From an uncultured Bacteroides sp. (GTDB taxonomy: Bacteria; Bacteroidota; Bacteroidia; Bacteroidales; Bacteroidaceae), in the NCBI GenBank assembly GCA_947646015.1, contig CANSEY010000011.1, positions 41,455-105,454 on the forward strand: a stretch of 64,000 nt of DNA, in the 5' to 3' direction. Below, one piece after another: positions 44,460 through 53,488 of this stretch. The translations under genes and the position numbers were made by a program. Under the pieces are notes generated by a model, which worked only from the letters and a program-made list of their open reading frames with translations, searched no databases and was not told the origin of the DNA. The first letter of the stretch is position 1. Each line of letters opens with the position of its first letter.

Positions 44460-44872
44460 AGTAATAGAGCATTGCGATATACCAAGCTCCTTTATGCTCA
44501 AACCAATAACTGATTGTGGATATACTAAGCACAGCTTCCGCAATAGATCTGCCTCTCGTTACAGCAAGAATATTTACTATGCCTGCAATGATAAGATACG
44601 GAACCAAAATACGTCTGTATCTTCTTATACACCAGCATTCCCCCACCTGTTATTTGTTTGATTATCAACAGTTATCAATGAATACTAAAGGCCCAAGCCG
44701 CTCACAAGAAGGAAAATTCCACTCCTACGGAGGCAAGCCCGCAGAGCGACTCCAACCACCCTGACATCACAACACCATTGCCAACAGAATGGCCAAATAT
44801 CACTAAAAGTGTGGCAATACCCATTAGTTGGGTACGGTATTTACTAATATCGTTTATGATGAATTGAAACAT
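44460..44872 (-). pseudogene. Frameshifted, truncated acyltransferase family 3 gene
   Basis: From the ATG at 44872 the frame reads MFQFIINDISKYRTQLMGIA and TLLVIFGHSVGNGVVMSGWL, the acyltransferase_3 start with its GHS motif, then stops at 44702. The expected continuation is in other frames: VSGLGL followed by an in-frame stop, then RYRRILVPYLIIAGIVNILA and YWFEHKGAWYIAML. At least two frameshifts, one stop and loss of the rest of the gene show decay. The intact protein would O-acetylate a sugar of the repeat unit. Confidence 0.75.
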
Positions 44873-44900
44873 TGTTTATAAATACACTATGTTTCAATTA

Positions 44901-46028
44901 CTATGATATTTGAAGTTGGTTTACTACATGCTCCGCAAACAACCTTCTTGCATTTACGCCAATGCGGTATTTTTGATAATTTTGCTGACCATTTATTGCA
45001 ACATGATCATACTTACCTATTTGAACATCTTTGATAATATTCTCGAAATCTGAAAAATCCCAATTTATCGGAATATAGGTTTCAAATGGTTTGTATAAGT
45101 CTGGATAGGTAACACAATGCTCCATAGAAGGCTTCAACAGAATTGCCCTATTGTAAAACGCTTCAAAATCTCTCAGACAGCACTCTCCCCATCCGAATGG
45201 AGACGCAATCGACTTGGAGTGTTTGAGTTCCTCCAAATACTCTTCTCTTGATATTTTCTTATATACATCAGGATGTGTAGTGTCCCTAAGATTCATTATC
45301 AATTCAAGCATTTTCTTACGTTGGTAACCAACTACATCGCCATACACTTTGGGATTTGATCCTCCGTAATGAATATCAATAGTCCGTTCTGAATCATTTT
45401 CAATAACATTGGGGTCTGCAAACTTAAAAGGATGTTTATATATCCAAGTCTTTCCACCCATTCTGTCATAAAATGCGACATTCCATGAAACACGCAATTT
45501 GTAAAGATATTCTTTTAGAGCTGTAAGATAATGAATCGAAGCAAGGAATTCATCTGTTAATCCCAACTTTTGGTGGTAATAATCAGAATAGAGACGGCCA
45601 CAATAAAACTCATTTGTATAAAGACTGGTATCCTTCAGCAGTTGTTTTTTGAAATACAAATCCACATAAGGTAAAACATCAAAAAGGCATGTTCCTGTAC
45701 TATCAGCCGTATCTAGCCAACACAACAATTTACATTTCTGTTTTAAGGACTTTACAAGAGCTATTCTTTTCTCTGAATTTTGCCCAATAATGGATTGAGA
45801 ATGATGAAAAGCCAGAAAAACTATATCAAAACGACCTATTGTATCCAACTTCAACTTTATTCTCTCATAAGGAACTTTTGTAGATTTAGGGTAAGGAACA
45901 TAGTCAAAAATGCCGGCATATTTTATCTTATATCCTAAATCGTGAAATTCATTGCGAGCCCACATCATGGCTTTCAGCCAACGATAAGTATTGAACGTAC
46001 CATCATAGATGAGCGTTATTGTTCTCAT
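44901..46028 (-). CDS. Glycosyltransferase of the CgeB-like type
   Basis: 375 residues. The C-terminal region SIASPFGWGECCLRDFEAFY and the late KPSMEHCVTYPDLYKPFETY are the pattern of CgeB-like glycosyltransferases. The N-terminus starts MRTITLIYDGTFNTYRWLKA. Domain assignment is weaker than for the GT4 genes. It lies 5 bases after the 3,5-epimerase gene and just upstream of the decayed acyltransferase, so it is in the main operon. Confidence 0.65.
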   Translation of the reverse strand: MRTITLIYDGTFNTYRWLKAMMWARNEFHDLGYKIKYAGIFDYVPYPKSTKVPYERIKLKLDTIGRFDIVFLAFHHSQSIIGQNSEKRIALVKSLKQKCKLLCWLDTADSTGTCLFDVLPYVDLYFKKQLLKDTSLYTNEFYCGRLYSDYYHQKLGLTDEFLASIHYLTALKEYLYKLRVSWNVAFYDRMGGKTWIYKHPFKFADPNVIENDSERTIDIHYGGSNPKVYGDVVGYQRKKMLELIMNLRDTTHPDVYKKISREEYLEELKHSKSIASPFGWGECCLRDFEAFYNRAILLKPSMEHCVTYPDLYKPFETYIPINWDFSDFENIIKDVQIGKYDHVAINGQQNYQKYRIGVNARRLFAEHVVNQLQIS

Positions 46029-46033
46029 AAGCT

Positions 46034-46603
46034 TTACTTCACTTTTTCCAGATACTCCTTCAAACTCATCAAGCTCTTGTCCTTCTCAGAGATAATCAAG
46101 TTATCGATGCCACCAATCTTCTCGAAAGGCCATTCGATGGCCATATCAAGATCGTTGTACATGATACCAGCATCTCCCTCGCCATAGAACACTTCTCCAC
46201 ACTTGTAGCTGACTACAGAGTCCTCAAGCACAAGGTAGCCATGGCCGAAGAACTGAGGAATGTAGAGAGTCTTCTGATTCTCGCCGGTAAGGTCGAAACC
46301 TTGCCACTTACCAAAGGTAGGAGAATCTGGTCGGAGGTCGATGATTACGTCATACACATGTCCGCTAATGCATCGGACAAGCTTTGCCTGCTGCTTCACG
46401 AGTTGGAAGTGCATTGCGCGAATCACACACTTCTTAGAGATAGTGTAGAATACTTCCTTCAACTCATGCTCAATGCCGTTAGCCTTGAACATATCAATAT
46501 TATAATCCTTGACAAAGCCACCACGTTCGTCGGTAGCGTAGAAGGGAGTAATCTCGTAGGCTCCCTTCATTTTAAGTTCCTTGAATTCAAATCTCTGAAT
46601 CAT
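46034..46603 (-). CDS. RmlC-type sugar-nucleotide 3,5-epimerase
   Basis: 189 residues of the dTDP-4-dehydrorhamnose 3,5-epimerase cupin. The start FKELKMKGAYEITPFYATDE and the histidine/lysine core RAMHFQLVKQQAKLVRCISG, YIPQFFGHGYLVLEDSVVSY and MAIEWPF are kept. Because its neighbours make a CDP-sugar, it probably epimerises CDP-4-keto-6-deoxyglucose rather than dTDP-linked sugar. It precedes the CgeB-like gene and follows the reductase gene by 28 bases. Confidence 0.8.
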   Translation of the reverse strand: MIQRFEFKELKMKGAYEITPFYATDERGGFVKDYNIDMFKANGIEHELKEVFYTISKKCVIRAMHFQLVKQQAKLVRCISGHVYDVIIDLRPDSPTFGKWQGFDLTGENQKTLYIPQFFGHGYLVLEDSVVSYKCGEVFYGEGDAGIMYNDLDMAIEWPFEKIGGIDNLIISEKDKSLMSLKEYLEKVK

Positions 46604-46631
46604 TCTTGTAAAAGTTTAACAGGGTAAAAGG

Positions 46632-47537
46632 TTAAAGAGTTTTCAACCACTCAATGGTCTTGTTGATGCCATTATCAAAATCGGTAGAGACATACTCGCC
46701 AACAGCTGCCACAAGGTCACTATTGTCGAGCATCTCCATCGAATACTTGATGCCATCATCTGGACGGATACCCACACCTACCTTGTCTGCACAACCAGCA
46801 AGTTCACCAATGCGAAGGAGATATCCCTTCAGGATGCGAGGGCTACCAGAACCGATGTAGTAGAATGCCTTATTGGTATCGTTGACACCAAGACGATATA
46901 CTGCCTCAATGAGATCATCCACATAAATGAAGTCGTATGGCTGAAGAGCAGGTCCAAAAGTTGCCTCCTTACCTGCCATCAACTCACCCAAAGTATAGCT
47001 CACAAGGTTTCCGGTCTTGTTGCCAACACCATAGATATTCGAGAACTGCATCCATACAAACTGTTGTCCGATGTTTTTGCAGTAGTCCTCAAGGATGAGT
47101 CGGCAAGCATGCTTTGCCACACCATACATCATACCGCCAGAGGTTTTTTCCAGATTAGGTAGGCTGAAGGTTGCATTCTCTGCTACGGTACCTGCACAGA
47201 GATACTTCTCCACATTGAGCTGCTTGCTGATGTTGGCACAATCCACTGCCATCTGAATATTTGCAAGCTGAACAGTAGGATCTGCCTTATCGGCACCATT
47301 CACACCTCTCCAAGCCAGATGATAGAAAGCATCATACTCGCCAGCTGGTATCTTCTCAGCGAGCGAAGCATCTACTCCAGACTCAATCTTTGCAATGAAC
47401 TCCGACTCAGGCAAACGGTCGCCTGCAAAAGTTATATCTACAGCAACCACATTAACACCATTCGCCACCAACTTCTTGATAAGCGAACTGCCGATAAAGC
47501 CATTGCCGCCTGTTACTATTACACTCTTCATATTCAT
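46632..47537 (-). CDS. NAD(P)-dependent sugar-nucleotide reductase/epimerase (SDR)
   Basis: 301 residues of an extended SDR. KSVIVTGGNGFIGSSLIKKL is the nucleotide-binding site and MYGVAKHACRLI holds the catalytic Tyr and Lys. Placed between rfbG and the 3,5-epimerase, it is likely the 4-ketoreductase that finishes a CDP-6-deoxyhexose. The stereochemistry of the product cannot be read. The stop of rfbG lies next to its start. Confidence 0.78.
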   Translation of the reverse strand: MNMKSVIVTGGNGFIGSSLIKKLVANGVNVVAVDITFAGDRLPESEFIAKIESGVDASLAEKIPAGEYDAFYHLAWRGVNGADKADPTVQLANIQMAVDCANISKQLNVEKYLCAGTVAENATFSLPNLEKTSGGMMYGVAKHACRLILEDYCKNIGQQFVWMQFSNIYGVGNKTGNLVSYTLGELMAGKEATFGPALQPYDFIYVDDLIEAVYRLGVNDTNKAFYYIGSGSPRILKGYLLRIGELAGCADKVGVGIRPDDGIKYSMEMLDNSDLVAAVGEYVSTDFDNGINKTIEWLKTL

Positions 47538-48605
47538 TTACGCATTTAAGAATGCTGCAATCTGCTTATCCATACAAGCACGTACATCGCCACCTGCAAG
47601 CCAGATCTTACTCCACTCAACAATTTTCTCCATTGCCTCATCAAGGTTCCAACGTGGAGTCCAACCGAAAGTAGCCTTCAGTTTTGAGCAGTCAAGTTTG
47701 AGGAAGTTTGCTTCATGAGGGCCTCCATCGTACTTGTTCACCCACCTCATACCTTCGCCCCACTTGCTGACAAAGAGATCAACGAGTGCTCCTGTCTGGA
47801 AGCAATCGACATCGTCAGGACCTACATTGTAGTAGTCAGCATACTTGCTATCCTCATACTGTTTCATAGCAATCACAAGGTAAGCATAGAGAGGCTCCAA
47901 TACATGCTGATAAGGACGAATAGAATAAGGATTGCGAACAACAATATCCTCATGTTTTGCAGCCGCACGAATGCTATCAGGAATGATGCGGTCTGTGGCG
48001 AAGTCGCCACCACCAATCACGTTGCCTGCACGAGCAGTAGAGATAGGGATAATTGGCAATCCGTCCTTATCGGTGAAGAACGAGCGCTTGTAGGAATGAG
48101 TAACAAGCTCTGAACATGACTTAGAATTTGAGTAAGGATCATAGCCATCCAACTCCTCGTTCTCACGATAGCCCCAGTTCCACTCCTTGTTGAGATATAC
48201 CTTATCAGTAGTCACATTGAGGAAAGACTTCATACAATTACTTTGTCGCACACATTCAAGGATGTTAACTGTACCCATCACGTTGGTTTCGTAGGTGTAG
48301 GCAGGATCTTTGTACGAATCGCGCACGATAGGTTGAGCTGCAAGGTGAAGTACAATCTCAGGTTGTGCTTCATCGAAAGCCTTCTTGAGTGCTGCCATAT
48401 CACGAATGTCGCCAATCACAGAATGCACATCACCCTCGATATTGGCAATCTTGAAGAGCGAAGGCTCTGTAGGTGCTTCCAACGAATACCCAGTTACGAT
48501 AGCACCAGCATTAGCAAGCATCTTACACATCCAAGAGCCCTTGAAGCCTGTGTGACCTGTCAGAAATACACGCTTGCCTTTATAGAATTCGTATATATTT
48601 TCCAT
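47538..48605 (-). CDS. rfbG: CDP-glucose 4,6-dehydratase
   Basis: 355 residues. RVFLTGHTGFKGSWMCKMLA is the RfbG-type start (the FKGSW motif is typical), STARAGNVIGGGDFATDRII and RNPYSIRPYQHVLEPLYAYL the family blocks. It forms CDP-4-keto-6-deoxyglucose from CDP-glucose. It follows rfbF, its direct supplier, by 34 bases. Confidence 0.94.
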   Translation of the reverse strand: MENIYEFYKGKRVFLTGHTGFKGSWMCKMLANAGAIVTGYSLEAPTEPSLFKIANIEGDVHSVIGDIRDMAALKKAFDEAQPEIVLHLAAQPIVRDSYKDPAYTYETNVMGTVNILECVRQSNCMKSFLNVTTDKVYLNKEWNWGYRENEELDGYDPYSNSKSCSELVTHSYKRSFFTDKDGLPIIPISTARAGNVIGGGDFATDRIIPDSIRAAAKHEDIVVRNPYSIRPYQHVLEPLYAYLVIAMKQYEDSKYADYYNVGPDDVDCFQTGALVDLFVSKWGEGMRWVNKYDGGPHEANFLKLDCSKLKATFGWTPRWNLDEAMEKIVEWSKIWLAGGDVRACMDKQIAAFLNA

Positions 48606-48639
48606 TGTTAAATGTTAACTTGTCAACTGTTACCTTTGC

Positions 48640-49455
48640 TTATTTTGCATAATCAGGGATGTCTGGAACAGAACGATTCCAACGCTTCCAAGGAGCCTTG
48701 TCTTCTGCAAGAAGTTTCTCAAGAAGTGACTTCTCGCGAATGTTATCCATACATTGCCAAAAGCCGGTGTGAACGTATGACATCAGTTCGCCCATTTCTG
48801 CCAATTTCACAAGAGCGGTCTTCTCGAAGACGCAAGCGTCTCCCCCCTCAAGCATATCAAACACCAAAGGTTCGAGAATCATATAACCAGCGTTGATAGG
48901 AGCGCCATCTGCTGCATTCTTCTCACGGAAGGCACGTACAGCCTGATCCTTGGTGATATCCAGCATGCCCTTATCCTGGGTCATCTTGACTGCAGTAAGG
49001 GTAGCGAGCTTGCCATGGCTCTTGTGAAACTCGATGAGCTTGTCAATCTCCACATCACACACGCCATCGCCATAGGTCATGAGGAAAGGCTCATTGCCAA
49101 CATACTTCTGGATCCGCTTGATACGCCCACCGGTCATGGTGTTGTAGCCGGTATCGACCACAGTCACCTTCCATGGCTCCATATTGGTCTGGTGAACAGT
49201 CATCTCGTTCTTACCATTACGATAATCAAAGGTGACATCGGAGTTGTGCAGGAAGTAGTTAGCGAACCACTCCTTGATATACTCCTGCTTATAGCCAGCG
49301 CAGATGATAAACTCAGTATGACCATAGTAGGCATACTCTTTCATGATGTGCCAAAGGATAGGCATGCCACCTATCTCAATCATTGGCTTTGGTTTGAACT
49401 GAGATTCCTCAGAAATGCGGGAACCGAAGCCTCCGGCGAGAAGAACGACTTTCAT
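48640..49455 (-). CDS. rfbF: Glucose-1-phosphate cytidylyltransferase
   Basis: 271 residues. VVLLAGGFGSRISEESQFKP is the nucleotide-binding loop and IEIGGMPILWHIMKEYAYYG the second family block. The enzyme makes CDP-glucose from CTP and glucose-1-phosphate. It is the first step of the CDP-sugar branch. It lies 10 bases after the preceding glycosyltransferase. Confidence 0.95.
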   Translation of the reverse strand: MKVVLLAGGFGSRISEESQFKPKPMIEIGGMPILWHIMKEYAYYGHTEFIICAGYKQEYIKEWFANYFLHNSDVTFDYRNGKNEMTVHQTNMEPWKVTVVDTGYNTMTGGRIKRIQKYVGNEPFLMTYGDGVCDVEIDKLIEFHKSHGKLATLTAVKMTQDKGMLDITKDQAVRAFREKNAADGAPINAGYMILEPLVFDMLEGGDACVFEKTALVKLAEMGELMSYVHTGFWQCMDNIREKSLLEKLLAEDKAPWKRWNRSVPDIPDYAK

Positions 49456-49465
49456 AATATACTCA

Positions 49466-50593
49466 TTATTTATACATCAAATTAATAATCTTCAATACTT
49501 CTGTTGAACTATTAAACTCCTTCATGGCTACCTCTTTTCCTACAATGGCAACAGAATCATTTTTTTCCGGATTTGCAGATACTTCCATCATCTTATCAGA
49601 GATGCAATCGATATCCCCCGGTTTGGCTATGAAGGCGCTGACGCCATCCTTCAGGAAGTCTGTGATATTACCAACGTCAGTAAGTACAACAGGTCTACCT
49701 GATAGTAAGTATTCACCCAATTTAGTGGGGAAACCGTACTTAGCTTGAATATTGTCTGGACGAGCAAGAACAAGCATTTCTGCATCCATGAAATACTGCG
49801 GAATAGTGGTAGGAGATACAGAATCTGTAAATACCACACTATCCAAAGCCTTGGATAGTCTCAGATACTCTTCATACTCCTGCTTTTGTTCCTGCGAAAC
49901 GATTGGTCCAATGATATAGAGTTTTCTATCACTATACTTCTCATGATATCTGACAAAAGAAGCAATCAAGTCACCTACACCATCCTTACTATCCTTGTTT
50001 ACATTTCCACAATACGCTATGTATTTCTCTGCTTTAGGGTTACGTTGAACGCCTTCAAAGCGCTTTGGATCCACTATCATATTGATGACATGAACCTTAT
50101 CCGGACTGACCCCATAATCAACAAAGTACTGCTTCAAATTGCCTGAGATAACGAAGACTCCGTTCAATTGTTTCCACAGTCTCTTGTAGTATCTCCACGG
50201 ATAAGTCCTCGGCTTGAACAAATCGGGACATTCTGTCACTTCAAAATAGGTCTGCTTACGTCTGAACCACACTAGGAATGGTAGATATTCAGCTGCACCA
50301 TACAATAGCAATCTATCTTCTTTCTTCACATCTGCAAGCAAGAACCAAATCGTGGTGAAGAAAGATAAAAGTTTTGAGAGAACTTTACTCTCCACTTTAC
50401 AAGGTCTGAGTCCTCTAATAGTTACACCATTTCTGGGTTGACAATTATTAAGGTCAAGCCTCAAGAACGCTACAATTTCGACATCATATCCCAATTCAGC
50501 AGCACTATTAGCGTACGCCAGTAATCTATTACTACTGGCAGAGCCATAACTGAAAATCCAGTTTAGTATGTAGAATTTTCCTTTTCTATTCAT
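49466..50593 (-). CDS. Glycosyltransferase, GT4 family
   Basis: 375 residues, GT-B fold. The start FYILNWIFSYGSASSNRLLA is the acceptor domain. YCGNVNKDSKDGVGDLIASF, ARPDNIQAKYGFPTKLGEYL and GRPVVLTDVGNITDFLKDGV belong to the donor domain. It adds one sugar to the repeat unit. It abuts the serine-acetyltransferase-like gene. Confidence 0.85.
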   Translation of the reverse strand: MNRKGKFYILNWIFSYGSASSNRLLAYANSAAELGYDVEIVAFLRLDLNNCQPRNGVTIRGLRPCKVESKVLSKLLSFFTTIWFLLADVKKEDRLLLYGAAEYLPFLVWFRRKQTYFEVTECPDLFKPRTYPWRYYKRLWKQLNGVFVISGNLKQYFVDYGVSPDKVHVINMIVDPKRFEGVQRNPKAEKYIAYCGNVNKDSKDGVGDLIASFVRYHEKYSDRKLYIIGPIVSQEQKQEYEEYLRLSKALDSVVFTDSVSPTTIPQYFMDAEMLVLARPDNIQAKYGFPTKLGEYLLSGRPVVLTDVGNITDFLKDGVSAFIAKPGDIDCISDKMMEVSANPEKNDSVAIVGKEVAMKEFNSSTEVLKIINLMYK

Positions 50594-51073
50594 TTATTCA
50601 ATTCCCATTTTGATTTTGAGATTCTCTATCGCATCGACTCTTCGTTTGCTCTCACCTTTGAGCGATGAAAGTAGGTCTGGTCGGTCTGCCTTCTTTACCG
50701 CAGGCATTCCGATAAACAAAGCATTACCTTTTGGGAAAGACTTTGTGACAACCAAATTGGCAGCAACAACGATATGACCACCCAACACTTCACCACCAGT
50801 AATCTTTGCGCCCGTAGAAAGGAACAGACCTTTGCCAATTCTTCTACCTGTATCAGTAATGCAAGTAAATGTGTGCAATGTTGCGTATGGACCAATCCGG
50901 TAGGTGTTACCTACTACGATGGTTCCATAGTGTGGAATCACCAAACCGTAGTCACAAGCATCATAGCCTATACTAAACCCAAGCTTGCGAGAAAACCTAA
51001 AGAATCTTGTTTTATTGATTATAAGCATCCCCCCATTTTGGCAATTATGAAGGTTGTGGGATTGTATATACAT
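50594..51073 (-). CDS. Hexapeptide-repeat acetyltransferase (serine O-acetyltransferase-like)
   Basis: 159 residues. The left-handed beta-helix repeats run from about residue 40 to 115 (YGLVIPHYGTIVVGNTYRIG, RRIGKGLFLSTGAKITGGEV, LGGHIVVAANLVVTKSFPKG). The start resembles the CysE/SAT group, but in a capsule locus the likely job is O- or N-acetylation of a sugar. It stands between the Wzy and GT4 genes. Confidence 0.75.
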   Translation of the reverse strand: MYIQSHNLHNCQNGGMLIINKTRFFRFSRKLGFSIGYDACDYGLVIPHYGTIVVGNTYRIGPYATLHTFTCITDTGRRIGKGLFLSTGAKITGGEVLGGHIVVAANLVVTKSFPKGNALFIGMPAVKKADRPDLLSSLKGESKRRVDAIENLKIKMGIE

Positions 51074-51085
51074 AATTTATCAATG

Positions 51086-52339
51086 TTAATTAGTTTGTTG
51101 ACTGCTCCAACGAGCAAACAGAACTATAAGCATATAAAAATACCAATATGCCAATCGCCCAGCAGTCAGTGGCTCTAATGTAGAACAACAAGTCGCTAAA
51201 AAGAGTATCAATGATAAAACAATTGGTCTTTGCGATTGTCGATCCCATACTAGCTTTAAAGGATATATTAATAAGGATATAAAAAACAACAAGCCAACAA
51301 TGCCATAGTCAACCAACCACGCAATATAATCGCTGTGAAAGCCAAAGCCTCCTGGAATTGCAAGTTCAAAGCCCCTCCTATATCCTGATCCAAATACTTT
51401 TTCAAGTAAAGACAGTTGTGAGTACGCATCTAACTTTGCTGCCCAAATAATTGTTCGAGCATTTCCAGTACCGTCATCACTCATAACTCTCTCTTCAAGT
51501 ACCTCAAATAATCCTAAACTATACATTGTAACAACACTCAAAGAAACAGCTATAACTATTCCAAATTTTGAACTCGTTTTGATTCTTGCGAATAACGTGA
51601 TAATCGTAATTGCAACGGTCATTGAAAGGAATGCTCCTCGTGAGGCATTAAGAACAATCATTATCACTCCAACAATAACGGTAAGCAAACAGAGATATTT
51701 AAATTTTTTGTTCGTATAAAGGTTATTTACAAGTACGTTGTAGGCAAGAACAATACCCATACCACATACATTACCAAGATAATTAGAATCCTTCCAAGCT
51801 GTTCGACCATCTTCAGAAACTTCAACAGTCCCGCTCTGCCCATAAGTAAAAAAATATAAACATATAATCAGAGATACCATAATGAAGCTTAAAATATAAG
51901 AGCTTTCCTCATGTCCATCTTTACTCACAAAAAAGAAAGATATCAATACAACTAGTATGCTATAATCAATGTTCTCTAGCTTTCCTCCTTTCAGCAGATC
52001 AATACATAAAACATATAAACAGAAGCAGGTAAACAATACTGACGGGCGTTGTGTGTTCATTTTTTTTTGCAAACCAAAGCCCAATAAAGGGAACATAATT
52101 ATTAAATAATAATGTAACTCCGTTGGCATATACGAGCACGAAAATCCATATGCCGCTACACTTGTGAAACATGCCAATACCGGCACTAAAAGATTGGGTG
52201 CATACAAATATGCAGGTATAATTAGAGCAACCAAATACACTAATCGAATAGGCATAGGAGGAGCAACGATTGTACTGAACCATGTGCACAATATTACCAG
52301 CAAAAAGAAGTAATATTTATAGTATCTTGTTTCATTCAT
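51086..52339 (-). CDS. O-antigen/capsule polymerase Wzy-like
   Basis: 417 residues with about 11 membrane segments, no clear catalytic motif, as usual for Wzy. A large periplasmic loop lies about residues 290-340 (FEVLEERVMSDDGTGNARTI, ...GSGYRRGFELAIPGGFG), and GFHSDYIAWLVDYGIVGLLF is the late conserved region of O-antigen ligase-like proteins. It joins repeat units made on the lipid carrier. It is 12 bases upstream of the acetyltransferase. Confidence 0.8.
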   Translation of the reverse strand: MNETRYYKYYFFLLVILCTWFSTIVAPPMPIRLVYLVALIIPAYLYAPNLLVPVLACFTSVAAYGFSCSYMPTELHYYLIIMFPLLGFGLQKKMNTQRPSVLFTCFCLYVLCIDLLKGGKLENIDYSILVVLISFFFVSKDGHEESSYILSFIMVSLIICLYFFTYGQSGTVEVSEDGRTAWKDSNYLGNVCGMGIVLAYNVLVNNLYTNKKFKYLCLLTVIVGVIMIVLNASRGAFLSMTVAITIITLFARIKTSSKFGIVIAVSLSVVTMYSLGLFEVLEERVMSDDGTGNARTIIWAAKLDAYSQLSLLEKVFGSGYRRGFELAIPGGFGFHSDYIAWLVDYGIVGLLFFISLLIYPLKLVWDRQSQRPIVLSLILFLATCCSTLEPLTAGRLAYWYFYMLIVLFARWSSQQTN

Positions 52340-52345
52340 GTATTT

Positions 52346-53488
52346 TTAAATCAAAAGTTTGTCAATTTGTGATAATATATGCTGTTCATCAAAATCAGTA
52401 GAAATATGTGGATTAAATCTTTTTTGTGTACGAATGATATTATCGATAACATCTGCCATTACCGTTAATGAACATATTTGCCCATCTTGTCCCTCTACAA
52501 TGAATTCATGCGCTGAACCAAAATTATTCGTCACTACTGGAAGGTTTAATATCTTAGCTTCATTAAAAATCATAGGACATGCTTCTGAGCTGGATGTTGA
52601 AACTAACAAATCCGCCACCTTGAAGTATGGATATGGATTAGTTTTATTACCTAAACAAATGACCTCATTTTCTACAGAATGATCTGAAATGGCCTGCATC
52701 AGTTTCTGATATGGCTCTATTTCATGCTTTCCTCCAAGTATATACCATTTAAAAGCAAGACCTCTTGTCTTTAGATTTGATGCTATTGAAGGAATAAGAT
52801 TAAATTGTTTAACAGCAGATATTCTGCCAACGGAAATTATAGTAAATTCTTCTATACTAAAACGATCATCATCCATTTGTTCTTTCGACTTCTGGATAAT
52901 CGCATTCGAGTCCATTATATTGTAAATAACCACCACTCTTGATTCAAGAGATGGAAGTAATTTACAAAATGAAACTCTTGTATACTCTGAAACTGTTACA
53001 ATTTTGCAATATTTCGAAAATACAGCAAATTCATCCACTGTATTCGTAAAGATTCTTGAATAATCACAATGTATCCATGCGATTTTCTTTTGATTGGAAA
53101 ACTTAGCAACAAAAGGTAGTGACGCACTCTCCTGAAAAGAGATAACACAATCATAGTTGTCCTTTTCTATACTCCTTATGGTTGATATTTCTATGCAATT
53201 AGAGAAAAATTTCCCAAAAAAAGGTACTTGCAATATTAGTTTGAATAATATCAATATCAACTTCCGAGTGCCAAAACTATTTACCACATTGGCATTAAGC
53301 AAAGATGTACCAAGATTCTTTCCAATAGAGAATTGGGCAAGTTCTGATTGTAGTTGTTCACCATAGGTGTTCATCACGAAAAGATGGATATCGTATCTCT
53401 CAACAAATGTCGAATTAAGTAATGCAATTAATGAAGACAATACTCCACCAGTTCGACACCCCGGTACTACTATTAGTATTTTTTTCAT
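52346..53488 (-). CDS. Glycosyltransferase, GT4 family
   Basis: 380 residues. VVPGCRTGGVLSSLIALLNS is the N-terminal acceptor domain, TIISVGRISAVKQFNLIPSI the donor domain, and STSSSEACPMIFNEAKILNL the region with the conserved glutamates. It overlaps the pyruvyltransferase gene by four bases. It adds a sugar to the repeat unit. Confidence 0.86.
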   Translation of the reverse strand: MKKILIVVPGCRTGGVLSSLIALLNSTFVERYDIHLFVMNTYGEQLQSELAQFSIGKNLGTSLLNANVVNSFGTRKLILILFKLILQVPFFGKFFSNCIEISTIRSIEKDNYDCVISFQESASLPFVAKFSNQKKIAWIHCDYSRIFTNTVDEFAVFSKYCKIVTVSEYTRVSFCKLLPSLESRVVVIYNIMDSNAIIQKSKEQMDDDRFSIEEFTIISVGRISAVKQFNLIPSIASNLKTRGLAFKWYILGGKHEIEPYQKLMQAISDHSVENEVICLGNKTNPYPYFKVADLLVSTSSSEACPMIFNEAKILNLPVVTNNFGSAHEFIVEGQDGQICSLTVMADVIDNIIRTQKRFNPHISTDFDEQHILSQIDKLLI

